Shown: in pieces, positions 20,449-30,192 of the stretch
Layout: each line of letters opens with the position of its first letter
Numbering within the stretch: position 1 is the stretch's first letter
Source: Oscillospiraceae bacterium
GTDB lineage: Bacteria; Bacillota; Clostridia; Oscillospirales; Oscillospiraceae
Assembly (NCBI GenBank): GCA_022800665.1
Contig: JAAWQS010000003.1
Coordinates: 16,828 to 80,827 of the forward strand
Length of the DNA: 64,000 nucleotides
Direction of reading: 5' to 3'
Program-made: the position numbers and the translations under genes
Notes under the pieces: generated by a model
Database searches by the model: none
Told to the model about the DNA's origin: nothing
What the model saw: the letters and a program-made list of their open reading frames with translations, nothing else

Positions 20449-22422
20449 TCACCGCAGGGTAAATCCGCTCACCAGCTGGTTGAGCACCGCGGCCTGATGG
20501 GAGAGGTCCTCGCTGGTTGCCGCGCTCTCCTCTGCGGCGGCGGAGTTGGACTGCACGGCGTCGGAAATCTGGCCGACGGCCTGGCTGACCTGGCTGATGG
20601 AGCCTGTCTGCCGCTCCACCGCCTCCGCCATCTGTTCCATCTGCTCCGCCGCCTGCACGGCCAGCTCTGCCGCCTGGGACACGGAGCCGGTGACATTCCT
20701 GACAGCCTGCCCGCCGCTGCTGACGGCGTCAATAGACCGCTGGATCAGCTCCCTGGTAGCCTTCGTAGCCTCGTCGGATTTGGACGCCAGTTCCCGCACC
20801 TCGTCCGCCACCACGGCAAAGCCCTTTCCCGCCTCTCCGGCTCTCGCGGCCTCCACGGCGGCGTTCAGTGCCAGAATATTGGTCTGGAACGAGATGTCCT
20901 CAATGGCGTCGATAATGCGGGTGATCTCGTTGGAAGCCGCTGTAATCATCTCCATAGCGCGGTTCATGTCCTCGATATTCCGGCGGCTCTCCAACAGACG
21001 CGCCTGCGCGCCGTCCACTGCCGTTTTTGTCTGCTCCGACAGCTGGGCGGTCCGCGCCGCCTCCTGGTCCATATCCGACAGGGTGGCGGACAGCTCTGCC
21101 ACGGCGCTGGCCTGCTCTGTGGAGCCTTGGGAGAGCGCGGTACTGGCGGAGGCCGCCTGGGAGGAGCCGGTGGAGACATGGCTGGCCGCTTTGGCGATGT
21201 CCCGCAGGGTCTGGTTCAAACGGTCGTTGATGGTCAGCAGGTCGTCCCGCAGGGCGTGGAAGTCTCCGGGATACTGGGCCTGTACGTTGTCCTTGGTCAG
21301 ATCGCCGTTGGCAATGCTGCTGAGGACGACGCCGATCTCCGCCAGCATTGCCTGGAAGTTTGTCACCAGCTGGGCGGTGGAGTCCGCGAGGATGCGGGTT
21401 TCGTCCTGAGACGGCGTCTGGGGCAGGGGGCTGTTCAGGTCCCCCTGGGAGAGCGCGTGCAGGCGTGCGGCGCATTGGACAATGGGGCCCGCGATGGAGC
21501 GGCATACAGGGGCGGAGAGCAGAATGACCAGAATGCACAGTACCACGCCCACAATCAGCTGGAGGTTGTTGCCCACATAGGCGTAATGCAGGAATTCATC
21601 CTCGCTGATGGTCACGCCCACGCTCCAGCCGTCGGTGCCGGGGATGGGGGTGTAGCCCTGGATATAGTCCACATTGTCGCCGGGATAGGTATATCTTCCC
21701 ACGCCCTGCTCTCCGGCAACCATTTTTTTCTCAATGGCCCCCAGCTCCTGTATGTATTTGTCCTCCGGATTGGCGGCCATCTCCTGGATCAGGTTCTCCT
21801 GGCTGAGAACCTCCTCCAGCTCCAGGGCGGCAATGGTGGTGCCGTCCCGGTCCAGAATGTAGGCGTCGCCGTCCTCGCCGATCTGGATTTCTTCAATAAT
21901 GGACTGCAGAATATTGGTATCGCACTGGAAATAGACCACGCCCTGGACCGCGCCGTCCACCGTCACAGGCGCGGATACCACCAGATACATATCGCCGTCC
22001 TCGCTGTACGGGGTGGACATATAGCTTTTGCCCTGGAGAGCCGCCTGGAAAAACGGCTCGCCGGAGAGATCCGTGCCGTGGACCGCGTCCCGGCCCCGCA
22101 CGTCCGTCATGCCGCCGGCGCGCATGTAATAGGCGTCCACCTTCGACTGCAAATAGGACTGCTTCTCCGCAGCCGTTGTCTCCGGGGAGGTGAGGACAGG
22201 GGAAGCGGCAATTTCAGAAATGGTCAGGGTATAGGTTGAGATCATATTCTGCGCGGCCAGCGCGGCCAGGTCCGTGGTCTCGACCAGAGCCTGCTCCATG
22301 GCCGTCAGCGTAGAATTCCGGGAAATCGCCGTGCTTAGCGCCACGTTCAAAAAAGTGACGCTCAATGCCGCCAGAATCACCAGTATCATGATTTTGGTCT
22401 GAATTTTTTTGATTGCTTTCAT
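20449..22422 (-). CDS. Methyl-accepting chemotaxis protein with periplasmic Cache-type sensor
   Basis: [43 protein letters not shown] signalling hairpin; TM at N-terminus and HAMP region. Confidence 0.95.
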   Translation of the reverse strand: MKAIKKIQTKIMILVILAALSVTFLNVALSTAISRNSTLTAMEQALVETTDLAALAAQNMISTYTLTISEIAASPVLTSPETTAAEKQSYLQSKVDAYYMRAGGMTDVRGRDAVHGTDLSGEPFFQAALQGKSYMSTPYSEDGDMYLVVSAPVTVDGAVQGVVYFQCDTNILQSIIEEIQIGEDGDAYILDRDGTTIAALELEEVLSQENLIQEMAANPEDKYIQELGAIEKKMVAGEQGVGRYTYPGDNVDYIQGYTPIPGTDGWSVGVTISEDEFLHYAYVGNNLQLIVGVVLCILVILLSAPVCRSIAGPIVQCAARLHALSQGDLNSPLPQTPSQDETRILADSTAQLVTNFQAMLAEIGVVLSSIANGDLTKDNVQAQYPGDFHALRDDLLTINDRLNQTLRDIAKAASHVSTGSSQAASASTALSQGSTEQASAVAELSATLSDMDQEAARTAQLSEQTKTAVDGAQARLLESRRNIEDMNRAMEMITAASNEITRIIDAIEDISFQTNILALNAAVEAARAGEAGKGFAVVADEVRELASKSDEATKATRELIQRSIDAVSSGGQAVRNVTGSVSQAAELAVQAAEQMEQMAEAVERQTGSISQVSQAVGQISDAVQSNSAAAEESAATSEDLSHQAAVLNQLVSGFTLR

Positions 22423-22562
22423 GTCTTCTTGCCGCAGCTTCCGCCGCGCCAGCCTCCTTTTTGTTTCTTTGCCCTCGGCAGTCCCAAGTTATTTTACATA
22501 AGATAGGAAATAAATGCAAGGTCTTCTGGAAAAAAAAACGGATTATTCAGGCGGGCGGCGTC

Positions 22563-23012
22563 CTACGCCTGCTCCCGCAGCCGCCGGAAGAAGCGGCTCA
22601 GGACCTCCCCGCACTCCCGTTCCAGCACGCCGCCGGTCACTGCGGGCCGGTTGGGGAAGTCCTCCATGAACAGGTTCAGCACCCCGCCGCAGGCCCCCAT
22701 GACCCGGTCCCGCGCGCCGAAATACACCCGTGCAATCCGCGCGTTCAGAATGGCCCCCGCGCACATGGGACACGGCTCCAGTGTCACATACAGCTCGCAC
22801 CCGTCCAGCCGCCAGGACCGCAGCCGCCCGTTGGCCTGGGCGATGGCCTCCGTCTCTGCGTGGGACAGCGCGCTCTGTTTCTCCTCCCGGCGGTTCCGGC
22901 CCCGGCCCACGACCACGCCCGCCCGCACAATCACGCAGCCCACCGGCACCTCCCCATCCGCCGCCGCTTCCTCCGCCAGCGTCAACGCCTGGCGCATATA
23001 GGCTTCCTCCAC
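22563..23012 (-). CDS. tadA: tRNA-specific adenosine deaminase
   Basis: HAETEAIAQAN, TLEPCPMCAGAILNARI; probable GTG start at 23012 preceded by GGAGGAATATATA. Confidence 0.92.
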   Translation of the reverse strand: MEEAYMRQALTLAEEAAADGEVPVGCVIVRAGVVVGRGRNRREEKQSALSHAETEAIAQANGRLRSWRLDGCELYVTLEPCPMCAGAILNARIARVYFGARDRVMGACGGVLNLFMEDFPNRPAVTGGVLERECGEVLSRFFRRLREQA

Positions 23013-23112
23013 TATATATTCCTCCTCCCCGGTATTTTTTCCTCCCGCGGTAATAAAAATTGGAATAGTTGTCCAAACTTCACATAGATTGGGAACAAAG
23101 GAGGGATTTTCC

Positions 23113-23379
23113 ATGAAACGCATTTCCCCCATTCGTACCCGGCGGACAGACGCCCCTGCGCTGCTTGAATTAAAGACAAGCCTGCAGGACACGCAGAATG
23201 CGCTGAGCCATGCCTATGCCGCCTTCGACTACACCAGCGACCCGGAGCTGACGGAAGCCTGTATTTTTGAGATTCGCTCCCTGCAGGCCCGGATGAACTA
23301 TCTGGTGCGGAAGATCAAGGAGTTAGACCGCTGTGCCGCCGCCGCGGCCCGGACGGCAGGGAGGGCGCGATGGACGTAA
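23113..23379 (+). CDS. DUF2508 (YaaL-like) small protein
   Basis: LLELKTSLQDTQNALSHAYAAFDYTSDPELTEACIFEIRSLQARMNYLVRKIKE; directly upstream of bofA as in Bacillus. Confidence 0.8.
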   Translation: MKRISPIRTRRTDAPALLELKTSLQDTQNALSHAYAAFDYTSDPELTEACIFEIRSLQARMNYLVRKIKELDRCAAAAARTAGRARWT

Positions 23380-23636
23380 GGCTTCTGTTGATGCTGGCTC
23401 TTGGGGGCCTTGCGCTGCTGGCAATAGCGGCGCGGGCCTTCTCCGCGCCCCTGCGGCTGGCTGGAAAGGCGGCGGTCAACATGGCGCTGGGCTTTGCCGC
23501 CCTGCTGCTGCTCAACGCCGCCTCCCCTGTGACCGGCGTGAGCCTGGGGGTGAATTTCTTCAACGCCTTGGTGGTGGGTGTGCTGGGCGTGCCTGGCCTG
23601 GTGTTGCTGCTGCTGGTGCAGTGGGCGTTTACATAG
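23370..23636 (+). CDS. bofA: Pro-sigma-K processing inhibitor BofA family protein
   Basis: NMALGFAALLLLNAASPVTGVSLGVNFFNALVVGVLGVPGLVLLLLVQ. Confidence 0.85.
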   Translation: MDVRLLLMLALGGLALLAIAARAFSAPLRLAGKAAVNMALGFAALLLLNAASPVTGVSLGVNFFNALVVGVLGVPGLVLLLLVQWAFT

Positions 23637-24062
23637 GAAATTTGAAACAAAAAAATGGAAAATTCAGGAATTTCTATTTTTTCCCAAAAACGAATTTTGT
23701 CTTACTTTTGTGGCGAAAATAGACCTATTTTACTGGATAAACTCCCTGTTTTCTGTCTGGTTTCATCAAATAAGCAATTTCCAGAATTTGAAAAAAACAC
23801 AACATATGGTATGCCGGAGAGGGGGGTCATATCCTCTACATTGTGGTTTTGCGAAAAAAATCTTTTTCCCTCGACTTCTTTCGACAAAATATCCGCTGTC
23901 TCTTGGATATACTAGGCGACAGAGAGCGACAGACATAGATGGCTTTTGCCACGGTCTGCTATATTTCCCCTGTTTCCGACAGCTGCAGGGAACCGCCCTC
24001 TGCCACTCCCTCATTCTACTATACGCCCCAAGCATACGGGCAGATTTATGGAGGAATCGACT

Positions 24063-24227
24063 ATGAATTATCAAAAGGAATACGCTATGCTGGTCAGCCA
24101 GGTTGACCGGGCGATCTCTGTTCTGGAGCATTACGCACCCGGCGACCCCATTGTCAGAAAAGCTGGAGACTTGCTCATCACCGCCCTCCAGGCCGCTGAG
24201 GAGCGCTACATAGCCCAGGAGTCCTGA
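24063..24227 (+). CDS. Small hypothetical protein (54 aa)
   Basis: MNYQKEYAMLVSQVDRAISVLEHYAPGDPIVRKAGDLLITALQAAEERYIAQES, RBS GGAGG upstream, terminator downstream. Confidence 0.7.
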   Translation: MNYQKEYAMLVSQVDRAISVLEHYAPGDPIVRKAGDLLITALQAAEERYIAQES

Positions 24228-24273
24228 CAAGGCGCAGGGCGGCGGATGGCTTCCTGCCGCGCTGTCTGACGGA

Positions 24274-24306
24274 AATATGCCGCCCGGCCAGGGCGGCATA
24301 TTTTTT
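24274..24306 (+). terminator. Rho-independent terminator
   Basis: AATATGCCGCCC-loop-GGGCGGCATATT + T-tract. Confidence 0.85.
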
Positions 24307-26158
24307 ATGCGTCTTCCTCCGCCGGCGCGGCCTTCGGGAAGCCCATGACCGACGCGAAGTCCTCTCCGGACATGGTCTCGTGCTCCAGCAGATAAGCGGC
24401 CACGGCCTCCATCTTCTCCCGGTGCCGTTTCAGTACCTCCTCGCAGCGGCGGTAGGCGGTGTCGATGATCTCTTTGACCTCCGTGTCAATCCGCGCCGCC
24501 ACCTCCTCGGAGTACGCCTTGGCCTGGGCCATACTGCGGCCAATGAACACCTCGTCGTGGCCGGAATCAAAGCTCACCGGCCCCAGCTTTTCGCTCATGC
24601 CGTAGGTCATGACCATCTTTCGGGCCATGCTGCTGGCCCGCTGAATGTCGTTGGACGCGCCGGTGGAGATGTCGCTGAGGAACAGGGACTCTGCCACGCG
24701 GCCTCCCAGCAGGGCGGCGATCTCCTCCTCCATATACCGCTTGGAGTAGTAGCCCCGGTCGTCGGCGGGCAGGGAGATGGTCATACCCCCGGTCTGGCCT
24801 CTGGGGACGATGGTCACTTGGTGGACCGGGTCCACGCTCTCCAGACAGTGGTGCATCACCGCGTGACCGGCCTCATGGTAGGCGGTCAGCCGCCGCTCGT
24901 GCTGGGGGACCACCCGGCTACGCTTTTCCGGACCGGCAATCACTTTGATGACCGCCTCCTGGAGATTGTCCATGGAGATGAACTTCTGATTCTGCCGGGC
25001 CGCCAGCAGCGCGCCTTCGTTTACCAGGTTCTCCAGATCGGCCCCCGTAAAGCCGGACGTCCCCTGGGCCAGCACATGCAGGTCCACATCCTCCGCCAGA
25101 GGCTTGTTCCGGGTGTGGACGGCCAGGATTTCCTCCCGTCCCTTGCTGTCCGGACGGCCCACATATACCTGCCGGTCAAACCGGCCCGGACGCAGCAGAG
25201 CCGGGTCCAGAATATCCGCACGGTTGGTGGCGGCCAGGACCACCACGCCCTCGTTGTTGGAGAATCCGTCCATCTCCACCAGCAGCTGATTCAAGGTCTG
25301 CTCCCGTTCGTCGTGGCCGCCGCCCAGACCCGCGCCCCTCTGCCGGCCCACAGCGTCGATCTCGTCGATAAATACCACCGACGGGGCGACTTTCTTTGCC
25401 TCGTCAAAGAGGTCCCGGACCCGGCTTGCGCCGACGCCCACGTACAGCTCCACAAAGTCCGAGCCGGAGATAGACAGAAACTGCACCCCCGCCTCGCCGG
25501 CCACGGCCTTTGCCAGCAGCGTCTTACCGGTACCCGGAGGGCCTACCAGCAGCACGCCCTTGGGAATCCGCGCCCCCAGGTCCAGATATTTTTTCGGCTC
25601 CTGGAGAAAGCTGACAATTTCCTGCAGCTCCGCCTTTTCCTCCGCGGCTCCGGCCACGTCCGCAAAACCCCGCTTCTCCTTGCTGTCCGAGCCGAAGCGG
25701 ATACGCGCCCGTCCGAAGCGGCGTCCCTGGTCCATACCGCCCCCTCCCTGGCCCTTGTTCATCATATACTGCCAGAGCAGGAAGACGCCGCCGATGAGGA
25801 AGATATACAGCAGAATTTCGCTCCACCACGGTGGGGAGTAGGTGGGGGCGTAGTCGTAATCCTTCAGGACGCCCTTGGCCTTCTGCGCCGCGATCAGCTC
25901 CCCCAGGTCGGCCCGGAAAGCGTCGGTGCTCTCCAGTTCGTTGCGCACGGTGGCGCCGCTCTTCAGGTTCAGGTACAGGCTGCCGCCGTCCTTCACATAG
26001 AAGCTCTCCACCTGCTCCTGCTGGAACAGGTTCTGAACCTGGGAATAGGTAATGGAGGATGTCCCCATCGGCCCATAAAACATGTAGTAAGCGGCCAGCA
26101 GCAGGATAATGGCCATAAAGTACAATCCGAACCCCGGATATCTTCCTTTTTTCGTCAA
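24305..26158 (-). CDS. ftsH: ATP-dependent zinc metalloprotease FtsH
   Basis: [43 protein letters not shown]. Confidence 0.97.
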   Translation of the reverse strand: MTKKGRYPGFGLYFMAIILLLAAYYMFYGPMGTSSITYSQVQNLFQQEQVESFYVKDGGSLYLNLKSGATVRNELESTDAFRADLGELIAAQKAKGVLKDYDYAPTYSPPWWSEILLYIFLIGGVFLLWQYMMNKGQGGGGMDQGRRFGRARIRFGSDSKEKRGFADVAGAAEEKAELQEIVSFLQEPKKYLDLGARIPKGVLLVGPPGTGKTLLAKAVAGEAGVQFLSISGSDFVELYVGVGASRVRDLFDEAKKVAPSVVFIDEIDAVGRQRGAGLGGGHDEREQTLNQLLVEMDGFSNNEGVVVLAATNRADILDPALLRPGRFDRQVYVGRPDSKGREEILAVHTRNKPLAEDVDLHVLAQGTSGFTGADLENLVNEGALLAARQNQKFISMDNLQEAVIKVIAGPEKRSRVVPQHERRLTAYHEAGHAVMHHCLESVDPVHQVTIVPRGQTGGMTISLPADDRGYYSKRYMEEEIAALLGGRVAESLFLSDISTGASNDIQRASSMARKMVMTYGMSEKLGPVSFDSGHDEVFIGRSMAQAKAYSEEVAARIDTEVKEIIDTAYRRCEEVLKRHREKMEAVAAYLLEHETMSGEDFASVMGFPKAAPAEEDA

Positions 26159-26194
26159 GGGACTTCCACTCCTTTTTTATCCGTTTTGGCGTTC

Positions 26195-26746
26195 TTACGC
26201 CTGCGTATAGACTTCCGGCTTCAGGACGCCGATGTAAGGCAGATTGCGGTATTTCTGACCGTAATCCAGGCCGTAGCCCACCACGAACTCATCCGGCACA
26301 GTGAACCCGGTGTAATCGGGGACAATCATCTTGGTCCGGCGGCTGGGCTTGTCCAGCAGGGTGCAGATGGACACCGACGCCGCGCCCTTAGTCATAAAAT
26401 ACTGCTTCAAAAAGTGCAGGGTGTTTCCGGAATCCAGAATATCCTCGATCACCACCAGATGGCGTCCGGTAATATCCTGCTGGATGTCGTGGGTGATCTG
26501 CACAATGCCGGAGCTGCTGGTGGAATTGCCGTAGGAGGACACGGCGATAAACTCCACGTCGCACCGCACCGGGCAGGCCCGGACGATATCCGCCATAAAG
26601 ATAAACGCCCCCCGCAGCACGCTGACGAACAGCGGCTCTTTGTCCTGCAAATCCCCGTACATCTGCGCCCCCATCTCCTGAATGCGCCCGGCGATCTGCT
26701 CCTCGGTGTACAGCACCTTTAAGATGTCCTGCTCCATGCTAACCAT
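26195..26746 (-). CDS. hpt: Hypoxanthine phosphoribosyltransferase
   Basis: LVVIEDILDSGNTLHFLKQY PRPP motif, FVVGYGLDYGQKYRNLPYIGVL. Confidence 0.95.
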   Translation of the reverse strand: MVSMEQDILKVLYTEEQIAGRIQEMGAQMYGDLQDKEPLFVSVLRGAFIFMADIVRACPVRCDVEFIAVSSYGNSTSSSGIVQITHDIQQDITGRHLVVIEDILDSGNTLHFLKQYFMTKGAASVSICTLLDKPSRRTKMIVPDYTGFTVPDEFVVGYGLDYGQKYRNLPYIGVLKPEVYTQA

Positions 26747-26761
26747 AAATCTACTCCTTTA

Positions 26762-28087
26762 TCATTCTTCCCCAGGAATGGGGGTAAATACAACCAGAAT
26801 ACAGGGCCGTCCGGCCTGGGGACGCAGGTTCCAGTCCACTGCCGCGCCCAGAGCGGCGGCGGGTTTCCCGGCGGCGTACAGAACCGGGTGTTCCCCCCGC
26901 CGTTCCGGCGGGATGCCTTGGTCCAGAAAGAGCCGTTTCAGCGTCCGGGTTCCGTTTTCCACCGCCAGGCGTCCGGTCCCGTCCCAGGCCCCCACCGCCA
27001 GCGGACCGGCGGCGGCGTCCAGAACCAGGGTATCCGGCCCCTGCGCCGCTGGTTCCGGGGATTCCGTCACGGTAATCCGCCAGGGACCCCAGACCTGCTC
27101 TCCCGGCTGCAGCGTCAAAGGCGGCGGCAGGGCCTCCGTTTTCCGCAGGACCAGCTGATGGGCCCGCCGCACCGCACAGATTCCGCCGGGCAGGCTGGCC
27201 ATCCCGCCGCTGCCCAGGGCCAGCACGCCGTCCACCTGGGTCCGGGTCAGGGTCACGCCCAGCCGCTGCCCCATAGTCCGCACCAGACGGCGGCGCATCG
27301 CCCCGTCCTGACGGTTCAAGACCGGGACCGGCAGAATCATCTCCCGTCCGTCCCCGGCGGGGAGCATCGCCCCGGCTTCCGCCTGTAGATGGGCGTCCTC
27401 CTCCCGCAGCAGGACCCCTGCCGCAGCAATCCGGGCCGTGCAGCCGGGGGAAATCTCCTCCAGCAGTGGCAGCGCCTCCAGACGGAGGCGGTTGCGGGTA
27501 TAGACGGTCTCTCCGTTGGTTTCGTCCTCCACATAGGGGATGCGGTTTTCCGCCGCGTAGGCGTCGATCTCCGCCCGGCTGACCTCCAGCAGAGGCCGGA
27601 TAATCCGGCCCCGTACCGGCGGGATGCCGCCCAGACCGCAGGTCCCCGCCCCCCGCAGGAGGTGGAGGAGCACAGTCTCCGCGTTGTCGTCCTGATGGTG
27701 GGCGGTGGCAATCCGGGACGCGCCCAGCCGGTCTGCGGCGTCCTCCAAAAAGGCGTACCGCAGCCTGCGGGCGGCATCCTCCACCCCGGTTCCGGTCATG
27801 TGGGCGCGGACGTCCCCGCCTCCAGAGAGGAAGGCAACGCCCTGTTTTCCGCACCAGTCCCGGACAAATCTCTCGTCCCGGTCCGCCCCAGGCCGCAGCC
27901 GGTGGTTGAAGTGGGCCGCAACAAGCCGCAGGCCCTCCCGCTCCGCCAGCCGCATAAGGATATGCAGCAGCGTCATGGAGTCCCGCCCGCCGGAGACAGC
28001 GCACAGCGCCGTCCCTCCGGCGGGCGGGAGCATGTTCCATTGACGGCAGAAGGCGGCGGTCCGGTCCACAAGCTCATTCGTCCTCAT
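26762..28087 (-). CDS. tilS: tRNA(Ile)-lysidine synthase
   Basis: CAVSGGRDSMTLLHIL PP-loop, AHFNHRLRPGADRDERFV, HHQDDNAETVLLHLLRGAG; start at MRTNELV overlapping dnaB. Confidence 0.94.
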   Translation of the reverse strand: MRTNELVDRTAAFCRQWNMLPPAGGTALCAVSGGRDSMTLLHILMRLAEREGLRLVAAHFNHRLRPGADRDERFVRDWCGKQGVAFLSGGGDVRAHMTGTGVEDAARRLRYAFLEDAADRLGASRIATAHHQDDNAETVLLHLLRGAGTCGLGGIPPVRGRIIRPLLEVSRAEIDAYAAENRIPYVEDETNGETVYTRNRLRLEALPLLEEISPGCTARIAAAGVLLREEDAHLQAEAGAMLPAGDGREMILPVPVLNRQDGAMRRRLVRTMGQRLGVTLTRTQVDGVLALGSGGMASLPGGICAVRRAHQLVLRKTEALPPPLTLQPGEQVWGPWRITVTESPEPAAQGPDTLVLDAAAGPLAVGAWDGTGRLAVENGTRTLKRLFLDQGIPPERRGEHPVLYAAGKPAAALGAAVDWNLRPQAGRPCILVVFTPIPGEE

Positions 28088-29426
28088 CAAAGCGCATCTC
28101 CACTGTACTGAAGGTAGTGTACTCCGGCGTCCACCGCAGGGGAATTTTACCCGTCTCCCCGTGCCGGTTCTTCGCCACAATACACTCCGCAATATTTCGG
28201 TTCTCCGATTCCTCCCGGTAGTAGTCCTCCCGGTAGAGGAACATAACGATATCCGCGTCCTGCTCAATCGCACCGGAGTCCCGGAGGTCCGACAGCATAG
28301 GCCGCTTGTCCTCCCGCTTCTCGTTGGCGCGGCTGAGCTGGCTGAGACACACCACCGGCACGTTCAGCTCCTTTGCCATAATCTTCAGCATACGGGACAT
28401 ATCGCTGACCGCCTGCTGGCGGTTCTCGCCGGCGTAGCTCCGGCCCCCGGCGGAACTCATCAATTGCAGGTAGTCGATCACCACCAGCCCCAGGTTGTCC
28501 AGGCGGCGGCACTTGGCGTTCATATCCGCCGCGGTGAGCATGGGGTTGTCGTCAATACGGATATCCGTCTGCCGCAGGACGCGGGCCGCCTGGGTCAGCT
28601 TTCCCCAGTCGGTACTGTTGAGGCGCCCGGTGGAGAGGGCGCCCAGGTCGATTAAGCCCTCCGAGGCCATGAGGCGGATAAGCAGCTGCTCCCTGCTCAT
28701 CTCCAGGGAGAACACGGCCACCGTCTTCTGGGTCTGCTTGGCTACGTTCAGGGCGATATTCAGGGCAAAGGAGCTCTTGCCCATGCCGGGACGCGCGGCC
28801 AGCAGGATCAGGTCCGATTTGTTCAGACCGTGGATTTTCCGGTCCACATAGGAGAAGCCGCTGGGCAGTCCCGCCAGGTCCAGCTTTCCTGCGGCCAGCG
28901 CGTTCAGGCGGTCCAGAAAGGGTTTGATGAGCTGGGCGATGGGGACCATATCCTGGGAACTGCGGCCCCGCCGGATGGCGTAGACCTTCTGTTCCGCCGC
29001 CTCCAGAATCGCGCCCGCCTCCCCCAGCCCCTCCTGCACCATGCCGGAAATCTCCCCCGCAGCTTTCGCCAGGCTCCGCAGGAGGGATTTGTCCCGGATG
29101 ATGTTCACGTACTCCATGACGTTTGCGCTGGTGGGGGTCATCTCCATGAGCTGGATGAGATAGCTACGGGTGGTGTCCTGGTTGAAGGTGCCGTTTTTCT
29201 GCATCTCCTCCGCTACCGTCACGCCGTCGATGGCTCTGGAGTAGCTGAACATAGTATAGATGGTCTCAAAAATGTCACGGTTCTGCTGGATGTAAAAATC
29301 ATCCGGCTGGAGCTTGTCCATGACATCCTTGACGCAGTCCGCGTCGATGAGCAGTGCGCCCAGCGCGGCCTGTTCCGCCTCCAGGCTGTGGGGCATCTGG
29401 CGGGAGAGCAGTTCGTCAATTGCCAT
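28074..29426 (-). CDS. dnaB: Replicative DNA helicase DnaB
   Basis: MPHSLEAEQAALGALL, ARPGMGKSSFALNIALN, VVIDYLQLM. Confidence 0.97.
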   Translation of the reverse strand: MAIDELLSRQMPHSLEAEQAALGALLIDADCVKDVMDKLQPDDFYIQQNRDIFETIYTMFSYSRAIDGVTVAEEMQKNGTFNQDTTRSYLIQLMEMTPTSANVMEYVNIIRDKSLLRSLAKAAGEISGMVQEGLGEAGAILEAAEQKVYAIRRGRSSQDMVPIAQLIKPFLDRLNALAAGKLDLAGLPSGFSYVDRKIHGLNKSDLILLAARPGMGKSSFALNIALNVAKQTQKTVAVFSLEMSREQLLIRLMASEGLIDLGALSTGRLNSTDWGKLTQAARVLRQTDIRIDDNPMLTAADMNAKCRRLDNLGLVVIDYLQLMSSAGGRSYAGENRQQAVSDMSRMLKIMAKELNVPVVCLSQLSRANEKREDKRPMLSDLRDSGAIEQDADIVMFLYREDYYREESENRNIAECIVAKNRHGETGKIPLRWTPEYTTFSTVEMRFDEDE

Positions 29427-29488
29427 TGGGTACGCTCCTTTCTGCATGCGGTTCCTGTGGATTGGCGGCGACGTCGAAGCCCTCTTGG

Positions 29489-29708
29489 TCAGCTTCGCGC
29501 TTTTACCTCCCGGCACGCCGGTTCATCCAAAGAGATGCCGTAAAAATCTGCCAGTGCAATCTATTTTGACAATGTCGGCTTGCTGGTTCCATATTCATAG
29601 CGCTGATAGGTTTGCAGTGCAACGCCTATTGCATCGGCAACCTCCCTCTGCAAGAGCCGTTTGCAGACACGAAGTTGATAAATGCTCAGTGTCTGTTTTT
29701 CGGCGGCT
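29489..29708 (-). pseudogene. Remnant of an XRE-family HTH regulator
   Basis: Minus-strand reading TLSIYQLRVCKRLLQREVADAIGVALQTYQRYEYGTSKPTLSK*IALADFYGISLDEPACREVKARS*: HTH homology interrupted by TAG, no start codon. Confidence 0.75.
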
Positions 29709-29710
29709 GA

Positions 29711-30160
29711 TTACTTCTCCTCCACCACCATTACATAGATGGTCCCGCTGACCTCAAAGCCCAGCTTTGCTTTCAGCTCGTAATTCCCGTACGCCTTGAT
29801 CGGCTCCTCCATAACAATCTTCTGCTTTGCCAGCTCAATGCCGTGCTGCTCCTTCAGCGCGTCGGAGACCTCCTTGCTGGTCACTGCGCCGAACAGCTTC
29901 CCATTCGCGCCCGCGCGGGCCGTCACCTTCACCGGCGAATTTTTCAGCTTCGCGCTCACCGCCTCCGCTTCTGCCTTCAGCCGCGCGTCCTCCGCTTTCT
30001 TCGCCTTGTCCCGCAGCTGCATCGTGTTCACCGCGTCCGCCGTGGCCAGCACCGCCAGCTTCCGGGGCAGCAGATAGTTGCGGGCGTAGCCCTCCGCCAC
30101 CTCCACCAGCTGGCCCCGCTTGCCCTTGCCGCTTACATCCTGCTGTAAAATCACTTTCAT
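29711..30160 (-). CDS. rplI: 50S ribosomal protein L9
   Basis: MKVILQQDVSGKGKRGQLVEVAEGYARNYLLPRKLA. Confidence 0.98.
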   Translation of the reverse strand: MKVILQQDVSGKGKRGQLVEVAEGYARNYLLPRKLAVLATADAVNTMQLRDKAKKAEDARLKAEAEAVSAKLKNSPVKVTARAGANGKLFGAVTSKEVSDALKEQHGIELAKQKIVMEEPIKAYGNYELKAKLGFEVSGTIYVMVVEEK

Positions 30161-30192
30161 AACGCTTATCCTCCTAAAATAAAACAGATTGT

